Origin: Candidatus Poribacteria bacterium | GTDB taxonomy: Bacteria > Poribacteria > WGA-4E > WGA-3G | Length of the DNA stretch: 64,000 bases | Direction: 5' to 3' | NCBI GenBank assembly: GCA_026706025.1 | Contig: JAPOZO010000056.1 | Span: 1 to 64,000 of the forward strand | Shown here: one piece after another, positions 8,611 through 17,089 of the stretch | Position numbering within the stretch: position 1 is the stretch's first letter | How the letters are laid out: each line of letters opens with the position of its first letter | Program-made: the position numbers and the translations under genes | The notes under the pieces: generated by a model | The model's database searches: none | The model's input: the letters and a program-made list of their open reading frames with translations, nothing else | Told to the model about the DNA's origin: nothing

Positions 8611-9930
8611 ATGACACAAGAAAACAGACCTTATCCCACTCGGTTTATTGCGGTGTGCGCGCTCATCGTGCTTTCCATTCTTGTAATTGGTGCACTGCGG
8701 GCTTTAGAACAACCTATTTTTCGTAGCACTGCTGCCAAGAGTCGCGACAGCAACACACTCCCTAATTCTGTCATACGGCGCGATGAGATTGATCGCAAAC
8801 GTTGGCCAGAAGGATTTCAACTCCACCGTTACTGGTGGATAGGCGGTGCTGCTATCTATATCGCAGAGATGGATCGCACGACAGAAAACCTCCAATTCGA
8901 TATAGAACTCGCCAACAACCAGATATTGGGACGTGAAACCATTACAAACGCTACGCGACGACTCATGAAAAAGCAGATACTGCCCCTCGCAGGTGTTAAT
9001 GGCAGTTTCGGCATCCGAGAGGACTCCTATGGACGCGGCGGTATGACTTTTAATCTGCACATCCAAAACGGTGAACTCATCAGCATACCGATAACACGCG
9101 ATAGATGGGGGTATTCACCGCCGTCCCCATGGGGCGAAACGAGTTTCGGTGTCACCCCTGATGGCGAGTTCCTTTTGGAGAGAGTACAGCTCAACGGTCA
9201 ACTCCACATTGACGACGGCAACGGCGATACACTTCCGATTGACGCCCTCAACCAAATCTGTGACACATCGGCTCCGATTATCCTCTATACGCCTCGTTTT
9301 GGACACAGGACACTGACACGCCGATGCTACGAGTTCACGCTCAAACGACTCGAACTTCCGATTACCGGAAAATACACAAGCAGGTTTATTGTTACCGAGG
9401 TCAACCGACGCGGGAACAGCCGCATCCCGTCTGATGGTGTCGTTATCGCTATAGAATCGCGCTTGGCACGCAATTGGACCAAAAAAATTACAACATCTAC
9501 AAAAGGGACATTGGAGATCGCGCTTACCCCAACAAAGTGGCAATACGTTCAACAAGGTGTCGGGGGCAATCTACGGCTTGTCCGAGATGGTAGGATTGAA
9601 CCAGAACTCGTTAGGTTTGGAGAAACCCGAGGCCGCAGCGCATCCGCACATCGTAACGGTGCCTCGCGCCACCCGCGTAGTGCCTTAGGGTTTAACGACG
9701 AAAAACTCTTTCTCATTGCCGTTGACGGCAGACAGCACGGGTATAGCATGGGGATGACGCTTTACGATATGGGGAAATTTTTCAGCGAACTCGGCATCAA
9801 ACACGCCATCAACTTCGACGGTGGCAGCTCCTCGGCGTTATGGGCTTTAGGCGGAGTCGTGAACAGTCCCGCGCACGGCTATGAGCGCCGTATCTTCAAC
9901 ATCGCAATGATTCGTGCGAAAAAGAGATGA
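8611..9930 (+). CDS. Phosphodiester glycosidase family (NAGPA-like) membrane-anchored protein
   Basis: 439 aa with an N-terminal membrane anchor (about residues 12-30, IAVCALIVLSILVIGAL). The C-terminal third shows hallmarks of the NAGPA/DUF2233 family: HPRSALGF, MTLYDMGKFFSELGI and INFDGGSSSALWALGG. Known: this family cleaves GlcNAc-phosphodiester bonds or acts on exopolysaccharides. The substrate here cannot be inferred. It overlaps the next gene by 4 bp (ATGA), so the two are translationally coupled. Confidence 0.8.
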   Translation: MTQENRPYPTRFIAVCALIVLSILVIGALRALEQPIFRSTAAKSRDSNTLPNSVIRRDEIDRKRWPEGFQLHRYWWIGGAAIYIAEMDRTTENLQFDIELANNQILGRETITNATRRLMKKQILPLAGVNGSFGIREDSYGRGGMTFNLHIQNGELISIPITRDRWGYSPPSPWGETSFGVTPDGEFLLERVQLNGQLHIDDGNGDTLPIDALNQICDTSAPIILYTPRFGHRTLTRRCYEFTLKRLELPITGKYTSRFIVTEVNRRGNSRIPSDGVVIAIESRLARNWTKKITTSTKGTLEIALTPTKWQYVQQGVGGNLRLVRDGRIEPELVRFGETRGRSASAHRNGASRHPRSALGFNDEKLFLIAVDGRQHGYSMGMTLYDMGKFFSELGIKHAINFDGGSSSALWALGGVVNSPAHGYERRIFNIAMIRAKKR

Positions 9931-10319
9931 AACCACAATACCTTTTACTTTTTACCTTCTTGATGCTCGCGTGTTCCAATAGGAATACCCCGCGTGCCGT
10001 CTGTGAAGATTTCATCTATAACTATTATCAGCGTGCCGACCAAGTCGCAGCGTTGCAACTCAGCCACGGACTCGCTGCACAAAAACTGGAGGACGAGATC
10101 GCGCGTGTCCGTGAAGTTCGCGTCCCGGGGGAACAGGTTGAGGAAATGCCGAAGATTGAATACGAAGCAACCGGTCAAGAAGAAAGCACAACACACGTGC
10201 TATTCAACTACAAACTCACTATCGAAATCCGAGGCGCGACAACCCACACCCGAAAAGTTGTAATACAGACCGAACAGATTGATGGACGCTGGAAAGTTGT
10301 CAATTTTGATGAATATTAA
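9927..10319 (+). CDS. Small lipoprotein with DUF4878-like fold
   Basis: 130 aa. The signal peptide ends in a lipobox (FLMLAC, Cys16), so it is probably lipidated. The rest (TPRAVCEDFIYNYY... and DGRWKVVNFDEY) looks like a small NTF2/DUF4878-type domain in which a helix is followed by beta strands. The start overlaps the stop of the glycosidase gene (ATGA), suggesting joint translation. Function unknown. Confidence 0.7.
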   Translation: MKPQYLLLFTFLMLACSNRNTPRAVCEDFIYNYYQRADQVAALQLSHGLAAQKLEDEIARVREVRVPGEQVEEMPKIEYEATGQEESTTHVLFNYKLTIEIRGATTHTRKVVIQTEQIDGRWKVVNFDEY

Positions 10320-10395
10320 GAAGCCTATACGTAAATATACAATCATTAACGAGTCGTTGCTGTTTAGTTTTTACGGAAAAAGTCCATCATCAATC

Positions 10396-10462
10396 ATGGG
10401 GGTCGGATTGTTGAAAGGCACGTATTTGCTAAACCCACGTCAGCCCTTCGCAAGGTAAATTA
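10396..10462 (+). repeat. Upstream copy of a duplicated 67-bp leader
   Basis: Nearly identical to 10507-10573, with about four differences. The pair makes a direct repeat with a 111-bp period. This copy ends in AAGGTAAATTAG with no gene after it. Confidence 0.8.
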
Positions 10463-10506
10463 GAAAAATCTTTCTTCTATAGCCAAAACCCGTAGCCCGT
10501 AATGAA

Positions 10507-10573
10507 ATGGGGGTCGGATTGTTGAAAGGCACGTATTTGCTAAACCTACGTCAGCCCTCCACAAGGTAAGTTA
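10507..10573 (+). promoter_or_regulatory. Leader or ribosome-site region of the dehydrogenase gene (second repeat copy)
   Basis: Its last bases (AAGGTAAG) supply the ribosome binding site of the ATG at 10579. The block is a direct repeat of 10396-10462, so a promoter/leader unit was duplicated. No palindrome strong enough to call an operator was seen. Confidence 0.55.
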
Positions 10574-10578
10574 AAGAT

Positions 10579-11682
10579 ATGAAAACCGGAAAAGTCGCTA
10601 TCTTCACACAACCGCAAACACCTATGGAATTTCGGGAATACCCGATTCCATCCGTTACACCTGACGATATGCTTGTGCGAATCCGTATGGCAAATATCTG
10701 CGGCTCCGATCTACATTTCTGGCGTGGACACGGACCCAAAATTGAGAGCGGCATCCCCCAAGTATTAGGGCACGAGATGATCGGGACAATTGAGGCGATG
10801 GGACGTAACATCACAACAGATAGCACGGGGCAACCGCTTACTGAAGGCGATCGGATTGCCTACTCCTATTTCAAGCCGTGTCAACACTGCTGGATGTGCC
10901 TCAACGGGAAACCCGGATGTCCGAACCGCTACAGAGATTGGCTCGGTGTCTCCAGCGAGCAGCCACCACACTTCCACGGTGCCTACGGCGAATACTACTA
11001 CATGAAACCGGGACACTGGGTGTTCAAGGTCCCCGACGCGCTCTCAGACGCGCTGGTGTCCCCCATCAACTGCGCCTTGTCCGAAGTCATCTACGGACTG
11101 AACCAGATCGGCATCACGCTCGGTGACACCGTCGTTATCCAAGGTGCAGGCGGCCTCGGGCTCTACGCGACTGCAGTCGCACGCGAGATGGGTGCCGGTA
11201 AGATTATTGTACTGGATCGGTTGCCTGCACGACTTGTTCTGGCGCAGGAGTTCGGGGCAGATGAGACGCTCAACGTTGACGAAATTGACATGAAATCGCG
11301 GGTCGAATACGTCCTCGACCAAACAGGCGGCATCGGTGCGGACCTCGTCGCGGAGTTCGTCGGCTCACCACGCGTTCTCGCTGAAGGTGTAGAGATGCTC
11401 CGTTGGGGCGGGCGCTATCTCTGGATCGGAAACATCAACCTCGGATTCCCCACAGAGATTGACCCGGGTAACATCGTCCGGTGTAGTAAAGCCATTCGCG
11501 GCGTGATTGTCTATGAACCATGGGTCATTCCACGCGCACTCGATTTCCTAATGCGCACACGCGACAGGTACCCGTTCCACAAAATCATCTCCGATACCTT
11601 TCAGTTCAGCGACATCAACGAAGCGTTCTCTTACGCAGACACAGGTTCAGCCATCCGAATCGGATTGGAATTCAGAAAATAA
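10579..11682 (+). CDS. Zinc-dependent medium-chain alcohol/polyol dehydrogenase
   Basis: 367 aa, typical MDR length. Catalytic zinc ligands are visible: Cys41 in ICGSD, and His65-Glu66 in LGHEMIG. The structural zinc cluster is PCQHCWMCLNGKPGC. The NAD(P)-binding glycine motif is GAGGLGLYA, with an acidic residue after the second strand (IIVLD) favouring NAD. It most resembles threonine or sorbitol dehydrogenase-like members. The true substrate is not readable. It ends 1 bp before hemW, so the two are probably cotranscribed. Confidence 0.85.
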   Translation: MKTGKVAIFTQPQTPMEFREYPIPSVTPDDMLVRIRMANICGSDLHFWRGHGPKIESGIPQVLGHEMIGTIEAMGRNITTDSTGQPLTEGDRIAYSYFKPCQHCWMCLNGKPGCPNRYRDWLGVSSEQPPHFHGAYGEYYYMKPGHWVFKVPDALSDALVSPINCALSEVIYGLNQIGITLGDTVVIQGAGGLGLYATAVAREMGAGKIIVLDRLPARLVLAQEFGADETLNVDEIDMKSRVEYVLDQTGGIGADLVAEFVGSPRVLAEGVEMLRWGGRYLWIGNINLGFPTEIDPGNIVRCSKAIRGVIVYEPWVIPRALDFLMRTRDRYPFHKIISDTFQFSDINEAFSYADTGSAIRIGLEFRK

Positions 11683-11683
11683 A

Positions 11684-12808
11684 ATGGCATCTTCTGTCTA
11701 CATCCATATTCCATTCTGCGCCACGAAATGCTACTATTGTGCCTTCAATACGTACACTTTCCACAAGGAACAGGCGAAAGCATACCTCGCAGCACTCCGC
11801 ACAGAAATGGAACTATACGCTCCAGATACCGAACTACTACAAACAATTTTCATCGGCGGCGGCACGCCTTCCATCCTCTCTGCTAACGCCTTGTCGCAAC
11901 TGCTTACCGACATCCGTCAGCATTTCCAAATAACACCGGATGCCGAAATCACCGTAGAATGCAATCCCGGTACCGTTGACACCGAAAAACTTCGCGTCAT
12001 GCAAGACAACGGTGTGAACCGACTCAGCTTCGGGCTACAAGCGATGCAAGATGAAACCTTGAAGCAGTTAGGTAGAATCCACACCGTCGCCGAATTCCTT
12101 CAGAGTTATCACCTCGCCCGCGAAGGTGGTTTTGAGAACATCAACATCGATCTCATCTTCGCACTCCCTGACCAGACGATGGACGCGTGGCAGCATACTC
12201 TAAACGAAGTGATTTCTCTCGACCCCGATCACATCTCAGCCTATAATCTCATCATGGAGGAGACGACCCCGTTCTACGAATGGTGGCAAGTCGGTGAACT
12301 CCATCTTCCCTCCGAGGACACCGAAGCGGATATGTTCCAATACACGATTGAGACACTCACAGCGCACGGGTACACGCACTACGAAATCTGTAATTTCGCC
12401 AGACCCGACCATTATGCAAAACACAACCTCGTCTATTGGAATAACCAACCGTGCATCGGACTCGGTGCGGGCGCGTCGGGGTACGTCAACGGCGTGCGTT
12501 ATTCTAATATTCGGGGTATCGCACCTTACATCAAAGCACTCTTGCAAGGCAACAAACCCATCGCCGACACCGAACGCCTAACAGGGGACGCTGAAAAGGC
12601 GGAAACGCTCATGCTCGCACTTCGGAAACGCGAAGGCATCTCCGTTGAAACCTATCAAGACCGATTCGGTGAAGAAATAGAAGCTGCATTTGGGAGTATC
12701 CTCAAAAAATGGATGGATTTGGGATTGTTGGAACGCACAGCCACACATCTCCGATTTACGCCTCGCGGGCTTTTCCTTGCAAACGAAGTCTTTGTCGAGT
12801 TGATGTAA
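11684..12808 (+). CDS. hemW: Radical SAM HemW-like protein
   Basis: 374 aa. The N-terminal VYIHIPFCATKCYYC carries the CxxxCxxC radical SAM cluster (Cys12, Cys16, Cys19), followed by IFIGGGTPS, VECNPGTVD and LSFGLQAMQD, all typical of HemW. Known: HemW is a heme-binding chaperone-like relative of the oxygen-independent coproporphyrinogen oxidase HemN. Many are misnamed as the oxidase. Starts 1 bp after the dehydrogenase stop. Confidence 0.88.
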   Translation: MASSVYIHIPFCATKCYYCAFNTYTFHKEQAKAYLAALRTEMELYAPDTELLQTIFIGGGTPSILSANALSQLLTDIRQHFQITPDAEITVECNPGTVDTEKLRVMQDNGVNRLSFGLQAMQDETLKQLGRIHTVAEFLQSYHLAREGGFENINIDLIFALPDQTMDAWQHTLNEVISLDPDHISAYNLIMEETTPFYEWWQVGELHLPSEDTEADMFQYTIETLTAHGYTHYEICNFARPDHYAKHNLVYWNNQPCIGLGAGASGYVNGVRYSNIRGIAPYIKALLQGNKPIADTERLTGDAEKAETLMLALRKREGISVETYQDRFGEEIEAAFGSILKKWMDLGLLERTATHLRFTPRGLFLANEVFVELM

Positions 12809-12900
12809 TTTTTCCTTTCTACTGTCATTTTTCGTAAGGCATTTTATGGAAATTTTGACTTTTTTTAAATGTGTAATACTTAAATCAGCCAGGCAAAAAC

Positions 12901-13014
12901 ATGATTAGGCTTGACGACGACGTAGCCGAAATGTTCCCCGATGCAAAATCCGTCAACGATGCCTTGCGAGCATTGGCAAAAATCATCGCCGAGTATCAGC
13001 AAAAAACGCCATAA
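12901..13014 (+). CDS. 37-aa MIRLDDDVAEMFPDAKSVNDAL-type small protein
   Basis: A short ORF starting MIRLDDDVAEMFPD, continuing SVNDALRALAKII and ending before TAA at 13012-13014. It resembles small proteins or C-terminal ends common in cyanobacteria and Poribacteria that pair a (I)RLDxDVA segment with VNxALR. It could be a whole microprotein or the surviving end of a longer gene: the frame is closed by a TAA at 12874. No toxin partner is adjacent. Function unknown. Confidence 0.5.
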   Translation: MIRLDDDVAEMFPDAKSVNDALRALAKIIAEYQQKTP

Positions 13015-13119
13015 ACCGGAACCATTCCAATTCTCGGGTGCCCTTTCCGGTTTCCCCGTAGCATGTTTATATCCATCAACCTCTCCTACTGACTGCTGCC
13101 CGCTATCTCCTATTTACCC

Positions 13120-13154
13120 TTGACCTATCTCCCAAAACCTGCTATCATACCCTC
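13120..13154 (+). promoter_or_regulatory. Near-consensus sigma-70 promoter, apparently leaderless
   Basis: TTGACC (13120-13125), 17 bp, TATCAT (13143-13148), then only 6 bp to the ATG at 13155. Transcription would be expected to begin at or within a few bases of the start codon, leaving no room for a ribosome site, and none is visible. Confidence 0.65.
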
Positions 13155-16100
13155 ATGCCGAAACTCAATCTTAAACCCAGTCACAAAGCAATCCGCGACT
13201 ACTACGCCACACTGCAGCAATACGAACAACAAGGCATCACACACGAGGGGGCCGTTAGTTCACCGTTTGATACGCTCCTACACACCTGCGCAAAACAGAT
13301 AAACGCTACGCTCGTTCCACAATACCCGATGCGTGCTCCAAAAGGAAACCGTATCGTCATTGACGGCGTAATCCTCGACGCATACGGACTCCCGCTCGGC
13401 TACTGGGAAGCGAAAGACATAGATGACAATCTCGCCAAAGCCGTACAAGAGAAACGGGACGCAGGCTACCCACTCGACAACACCCTCTTCCAAACACCAC
13501 AGCGCGCCATCCTCTACCAAAACGGTGCTGAAGTCCTCGATATTGACATCACTGAACCGGCAAACCTAATCGCAGCACTCCAATATCTGTTCGCCTACGT
13601 TCCGCCGGCATTGGATAACTGGCAGACCGCCGTCACGGATTTCAGAGAACACGTGCCAGACCTCGCAAACAGATTAAAGGAACTCATTGAACAACACCAC
13701 GAAACCGATACCGCATTCAAGAAAGCGTTCTCCGATTTCTACGAAACCTGCCGTACCTCTATTAACCCGGACCTCTCACAAGATGCCGTTGAGGAGATGC
13801 TCATCCAACACATCCTCACCGAACGCATCTTCCGTACTGTCTTTAATAATTCCGCCTTCACCCGTCGAAATATCATCGCACGTGAGATTGAAAACGTCGT
13901 TGACGCACTCATCCGTCAAGCGTTCAGTCGCGAAGAATTCCTCAAACCGTTAGACCGGTTCTACGTCGCCATTGAGCAAGCCGCGATGCTCTGCCGAGAC
14001 TTCACCCAAAAACAGCACTTCCTCAATACGTTCTACGAGAAATTCTTTCAGGGGTTCTCCGAAGATGTTGCAGACACGCACGGCATCGTCTACACACCAC
14101 AACCGATTGTTGATTTCATGGTGAACAGTGTAGAGCATATTCTCGAAGCCGAGTTCGGTCGGTTGCTCTCGGATACCGGCGTACATATCATCGATCCATT
14201 TGTTGGAACGGGGAACTTCATCGTCCGACTCATGCAGGACATCCAAGGCACAGCGTTAGAGGAGAAATATCGGCATGCGTTGCATTGCAACGAGGTAATG
14301 CTCCTGCCTTACTACATCGCCAGTCTTAACATCGAACAAGAGTACTTCCAACGCACAGGGACGTACCTACCCTTTGAAGGCATCGCACTTGCAGACACGT
14401 TTGAATTGCTTGAACAGGAGCAAGGCGAACTCTTTACACGTGAAAACACAGAACGGGTCAAGAGACAGAAAGCAGCAGATATGTTCGTCGTTATCGGTAA
14501 TCCACCTTACAACGCGTGGCAGGTCAATGACAGTGACAATAACAGAAATAGAAAATACGAGGCGATGGACAAGCGGATTGCAGACACCTATGCTACAGAT
14601 TCTAAAGCGACGCTCAAAAACTCACTCTACGATCCGTATGTCAAAGCAATTCGGTGGGCATCCGACAGAATTGGCAATGAAGGTGTTGTTACCTTCGTCA
14701 CAAATAACGGATTCCTTGAGGGGATAGCGTTTGATGGCATGCGAAAACACCTCGCAGACGATTTTGACGCTATTTATATTCTGGATTTAGGTGGGAACGT
14801 GCGGAAGGGATTAAAGGTTTCTGATGCAAATGTGTTCGGAATTCGGGTAGGCGTGAGCATCAACCTATTTGTCAAAACCAAACAGAATTCGTCGGAAAGA
14901 CCCCGTATCTCCTACTTTCGCACCGACGACCTATGGAAAAAACAACAGAAGTTTGACTTTCTGACTAAACAGCAACACACAGGTAATATCACGTGGGAAG
15001 TGATTCAACCTGATAGACAATACACATGGCTTACCGAAGGACTCCATGCTGAATTTGATACTTTCATTCCAATGGGGACTAAGGAAGCAAAAGCAGCGAA
15101 AGTTGACACAATAGACGCAATTTTTAAGACTTACTGTCGTGGTATTATAACCGGTCGCGACGCATGGGTCTACAACTTCAACCGAAATGCCCTCGTTGAG
15201 AATATTCAAGGAATGATAGACACCTACAACACAGAGGTAGATAGATGGAAACGTCGAGAAAACCAACGGGAAAATGTCAATAATTTCGTGGTTTACGATG
15301 ATACAAAAATCAAATGGGATCGGGAATTACGCCAGCATTTGCAACGCGGTAGACTTGCTGAATATTCCCAAGATAAAGTGCGAACATCCCTTTACCGTCC
15401 ATTTACAAAATCTAACCTGTTATTCGATCGCGTTCTAAACAATTGTTTCTACCTCTTTCCTTCCATTTTCCCCACACCTGAGACGGAAAGCGAGAATCTG
15501 GTGATTTGTGTAAGTGGAATAGGACACGATATTTTTAGATGCCATATTGCTAATGGAATCCCTGAGTTGAAATTCTCAAACTCCTCAAATGGCGGAACCC
15601 AATGTTTCCCCTTCTATACCTATGATGAGGACGGCACAAACCGGCAAGAGAACATCACCGATTGGGCATTGGCAGAATTCCGGACCCATTACGCGGACGA
15701 CACCATCACCAAATGGGACATCTTCCATTATAACTATGGTCTCTTGCACCATCCTGCATATTGTGAGAAATACGAGATGAACCTCAAGCGCGACTTACCG
15801 CATATCCCCTTCGCCGCAGATTTCTGGGGATTTGCCAACGCCGGTGCGCAACTCGCAGACCTCCACGTTAATTACGAATCTGTCCCCAAATACGACAGAC
15901 TCAAATACATCGAAACCCCTGATATGCCGATAGATTGGCGTGTCGAGAAAATGAAACTCTCCAAAGACAAGACGCAGTTGAAATACAACGATTTCCTCAC
16001 GATAGACGGCATCCCTCTGGAGGTCTATGACTATCGGTTAGGCACACGTTCAGCGTTAGAGTGGATCGTAGATCAGTATCGCGTCAAGGTAGACAAACGG

Positions 16101-16223
16101 AGCGGCATCGTCAACGACCCCAACCGTGCGAATGAACCGCGCTATATCGTAGACCTCATCGCCCGCGTTATCACTGTCAGCCTCAAAACCGTCGAGATCG
16201 TTAACGGGCTGCCACCATTGTAA
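13155..16223 (+). CDS. Single-chain restriction-modification enzyme (type IIG/ISP-like)
   Basis: 1022 aa. The N-terminal nuclease-like domain has D75-X9-E85-A-K87 (in GYWEAKD), a PD-(D/E)XK signature. The central N6-adenine methyltransferase has motif I DPFVGTGNF (347-355) and motif IV NPPY (449-452). The long C-terminal part (NVFGIRVGVSINLFVKTK and onward) fits the target-recognition region of type ISP/IIG enzymes. There is no SF2 helicase motif, so it is shorter than true type ISP proteins. It should both methylate and cut a specific DNA sequence. No separate methylase or specificity gene is nearby. Confidence 0.8.
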   Translation: MPKLNLKPSHKAIRDYYATLQQYEQQGITHEGAVSSPFDTLLHTCAKQINATLVPQYPMRAPKGNRIVIDGVILDAYGLPLGYWEAKDIDDNLAKAVQEKRDAGYPLDNTLFQTPQRAILYQNGAEVLDIDITEPANLIAALQYLFAYVPPALDNWQTAVTDFREHVPDLANRLKELIEQHHETDTAFKKAFSDFYETCRTSINPDLSQDAVEEMLIQHILTERIFRTVFNNSAFTRRNIIAREIENVVDALIRQAFSREEFLKPLDRFYVAIEQAAMLCRDFTQKQHFLNTFYEKFFQGFSEDVADTHGIVYTPQPIVDFMVNSVEHILEAEFGRLLSDTGVHIIDPFVGTGNFIVRLMQDIQGTALEEKYRHALHCNEVMLLPYYIASLNIEQEYFQRTGTYLPFEGIALADTFELLEQEQGELFTRENTERVKRQKAADMFVVIGNPPYNAWQVNDSDNNRNRKYEAMDKRIADTYATDSKATLKNSLYDPYVKAIRWASDRIGNEGVVTFVTNNGFLEGIAFDGMRKHLADDFDAIYILDLGGNVRKGLKVSDANVFGIRVGVSINLFVKTKQNSSERPRISYFRTDDLWKKQQKFDFLTKQQHTGNITWEVIQPDRQYTWLTEGLHAEFDTFIPMGTKEAKAAKVDTIDAIFKTYCRGIITGRDAWVYNFNRNALVENIQGMIDTYNTEVDRWKRRENQRENVNNFVVYDDTKIKWDRELRQHLQRGRLAEYSQDKVRTSLYRPFTKSNLLFDRVLNNCFYLFPSIFPTPETESENLVICVSGIGHDIFRCHIANGIPELKFSNSSNGGTQCFPFYTYDEDGTNRQENITDWALAEFRTHYADDTITKWDIFHYNYGLLHHPAYCEKYEMNLKRDLPHIPFAADFWGFANAGAQLADLHVNYESVPKYDRLKYIETPDMPIDWRVEKMKLSKDKTQLKYNDFLTIDGIPLEVYDYRLGTRSALEWIVDQYRVKVDKRSGIVNDPNRANEPRYIVDLIARVITVSLKTVEIVNGLPPL

Positions 16224-16236
16224 CCCAACCCCTCCT

Positions 16237-16265
16237 CTGTAGGAGCGAGCTGTGCTCGCGATCTT
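16237..16265 (+). repeat. REP palindrome copy 1
   Basis: Core GTAGGAGCGAGCTGTGCTCG, a GCGAGC/GCTCGC stem. Same family as 16298, 16845, 16892, 16931 and 20779. Lies 3' of the REP-associated transposase. Confidence 0.85.
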
Positions 16266-16297
16266 CTTAGGTGCATACCATAATTCAAACCCCTCTT

Positions 16298-16326
16298 CTG
16301 TAGGAGCGAGCTGTGCTCGCGATCTT
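16298..16326 (+). repeat. REP palindrome copy 2
   Basis: Identical core to copy 1 and the same orientation, 61 bp further on, close to the transposase stop codon. Confidence 0.85.
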
Positions 16327-16345
16327 TGGTCACCCGGGATCTCCC

Positions 16346-16819
16346 TCATTCCATCTCGAATTTACACCGCCAAAATGGATAATCCCGCGCAGCCTTTACC
16401 AATCCTGCTCTCACCGGGTTATGATAACAATACTCAATAATAGCATTCAATGATTCATCCCGCCGAATACCGTGATCGTGGTAAGCAGGTTGCCAAATCG
16501 AACCACTACGACCCAAACACGCGTTAATCTGTTTCGCTGTGTGGCTTTTGAAGGACTGTATGAGTCTTGATAATGTTTGTTTACTACCGAGTTGGATAAC
16601 GGCATGGATATGATCTGGCATCACAATCACACAAAACCATCTGAGCCGATCATTGGTTTCGAGCCAATCAAATGCCTGAAAAATGATGTCTGCGGTTTTA
16701 GAAGTTGCGAGGATCGGTTTTTTGTTAAGTGTGGTGAGTGTGAGATAATAGTAGGTGCCGGGTATTGGGTGTCTACCTTTACGGAGTTGTTGGTGTCCAC
16801 GGGTAGGTGTTTGTTGCAT
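16346..16819 (-). CDS. REP-associated tyrosine transposase (RAYT, Y1 family)
   Basis: 157 aa, typical for the family. HUH motif H70-I-H72 in MPDHIHAVI and the catalytic Tyr113 in WQPAYHDH are intact, and the C-terminal NPVRAGLV is conserved in the TnpA_REP family. Known: RAYTs are single-strand nucleases that bind and cleave REP hairpins. Here the gene sits between two REP copies on one side and three inverted copies on the other, which is the classical arrangement. Probably active or recently active. Confidence 0.9.
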   Translation of the reverse strand: MQQTPTRGHQQLRKGRHPIPGTYYYLTLTTLNKKPILATSKTADIIFQAFDWLETNDRLRWFCVIVMPDHIHAVIQLGSKQTLSRLIQSFKSHTAKQINACLGRSGSIWQPAYHDHGIRRDESLNAIIEYCYHNPVRAGLVKAARDYPFWRCKFEME

Positions 16820-16844
16820 TTTATATTTCTATAAGTATTAAGGG

Positions 16845-16871
16845 GATCGCGAGCACAGCTCGCTCCTACAG
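16845..16871 (-). repeat. REP palindrome copy 3 (inverted)
   Basis: Reverse complement of copies 1 and 2 (GATCGCGAGCACAGCTCGC). Lies 5' of the transposase gene. Confidence 0.85.
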
Positions 16872-16891
16872 AAGATTGGTTTGGTATACAA

Positions 16892-16916
16892 GATCGCGAG
16901 CACAGCTCGCTCCTAC
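16892..16916 (-). repeat. REP palindrome copy 4 (inverted)
   Basis: Same core as copy 3. The end differs (CCTACCAAAG instead of CCTACAGAAG). Confidence 0.8.
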
Positions 16917-16930
16917 CAAAGAGGATTATG

Positions 16931-16957
16931 GTATCGCTAGCGCAGCTCGCTCCTACA
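16931..16957 (-). repeat. REP palindrome copy 5 (inverted, diverged)
   Basis: GTATCGCTAGCGCAGCTCGC replaces the usual left arm, so the stem is damaged. Confidence 0.7.
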
Positions 16958-17001
16958 GAGGAGGCTATAGTTTCTGATAGCTGACCATCGATAACTACTT
17001 C

Positions 17002-17080
17002 AGCCCCAGAGGGGCGGCATGTTTATAGAACGCCCGCAATCAATAGAAGCAAGCCCTGTAAGGGCGGCATGTGTATAGAA
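17002..17080 (-). repeat. Second REP family, two copies
   Basis: AGCCCCAGAGGGGCGGCATG (from 17002) and AGCCCTGTAAGGGCGGCATG (from 17052), each a GCCC/GGGC stem followed by tatagaa. The reverse orientation occurs at 18731-18805 and 27057-27128. Confidence 0.75.
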
Positions 17081-17089
17081 TATCTTCAC

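Noticed and set aside
16577-16834. Plus-strand open frame opposite the RAYT gene
   Set aside because: Antisense shadow of a well-supported transposase.
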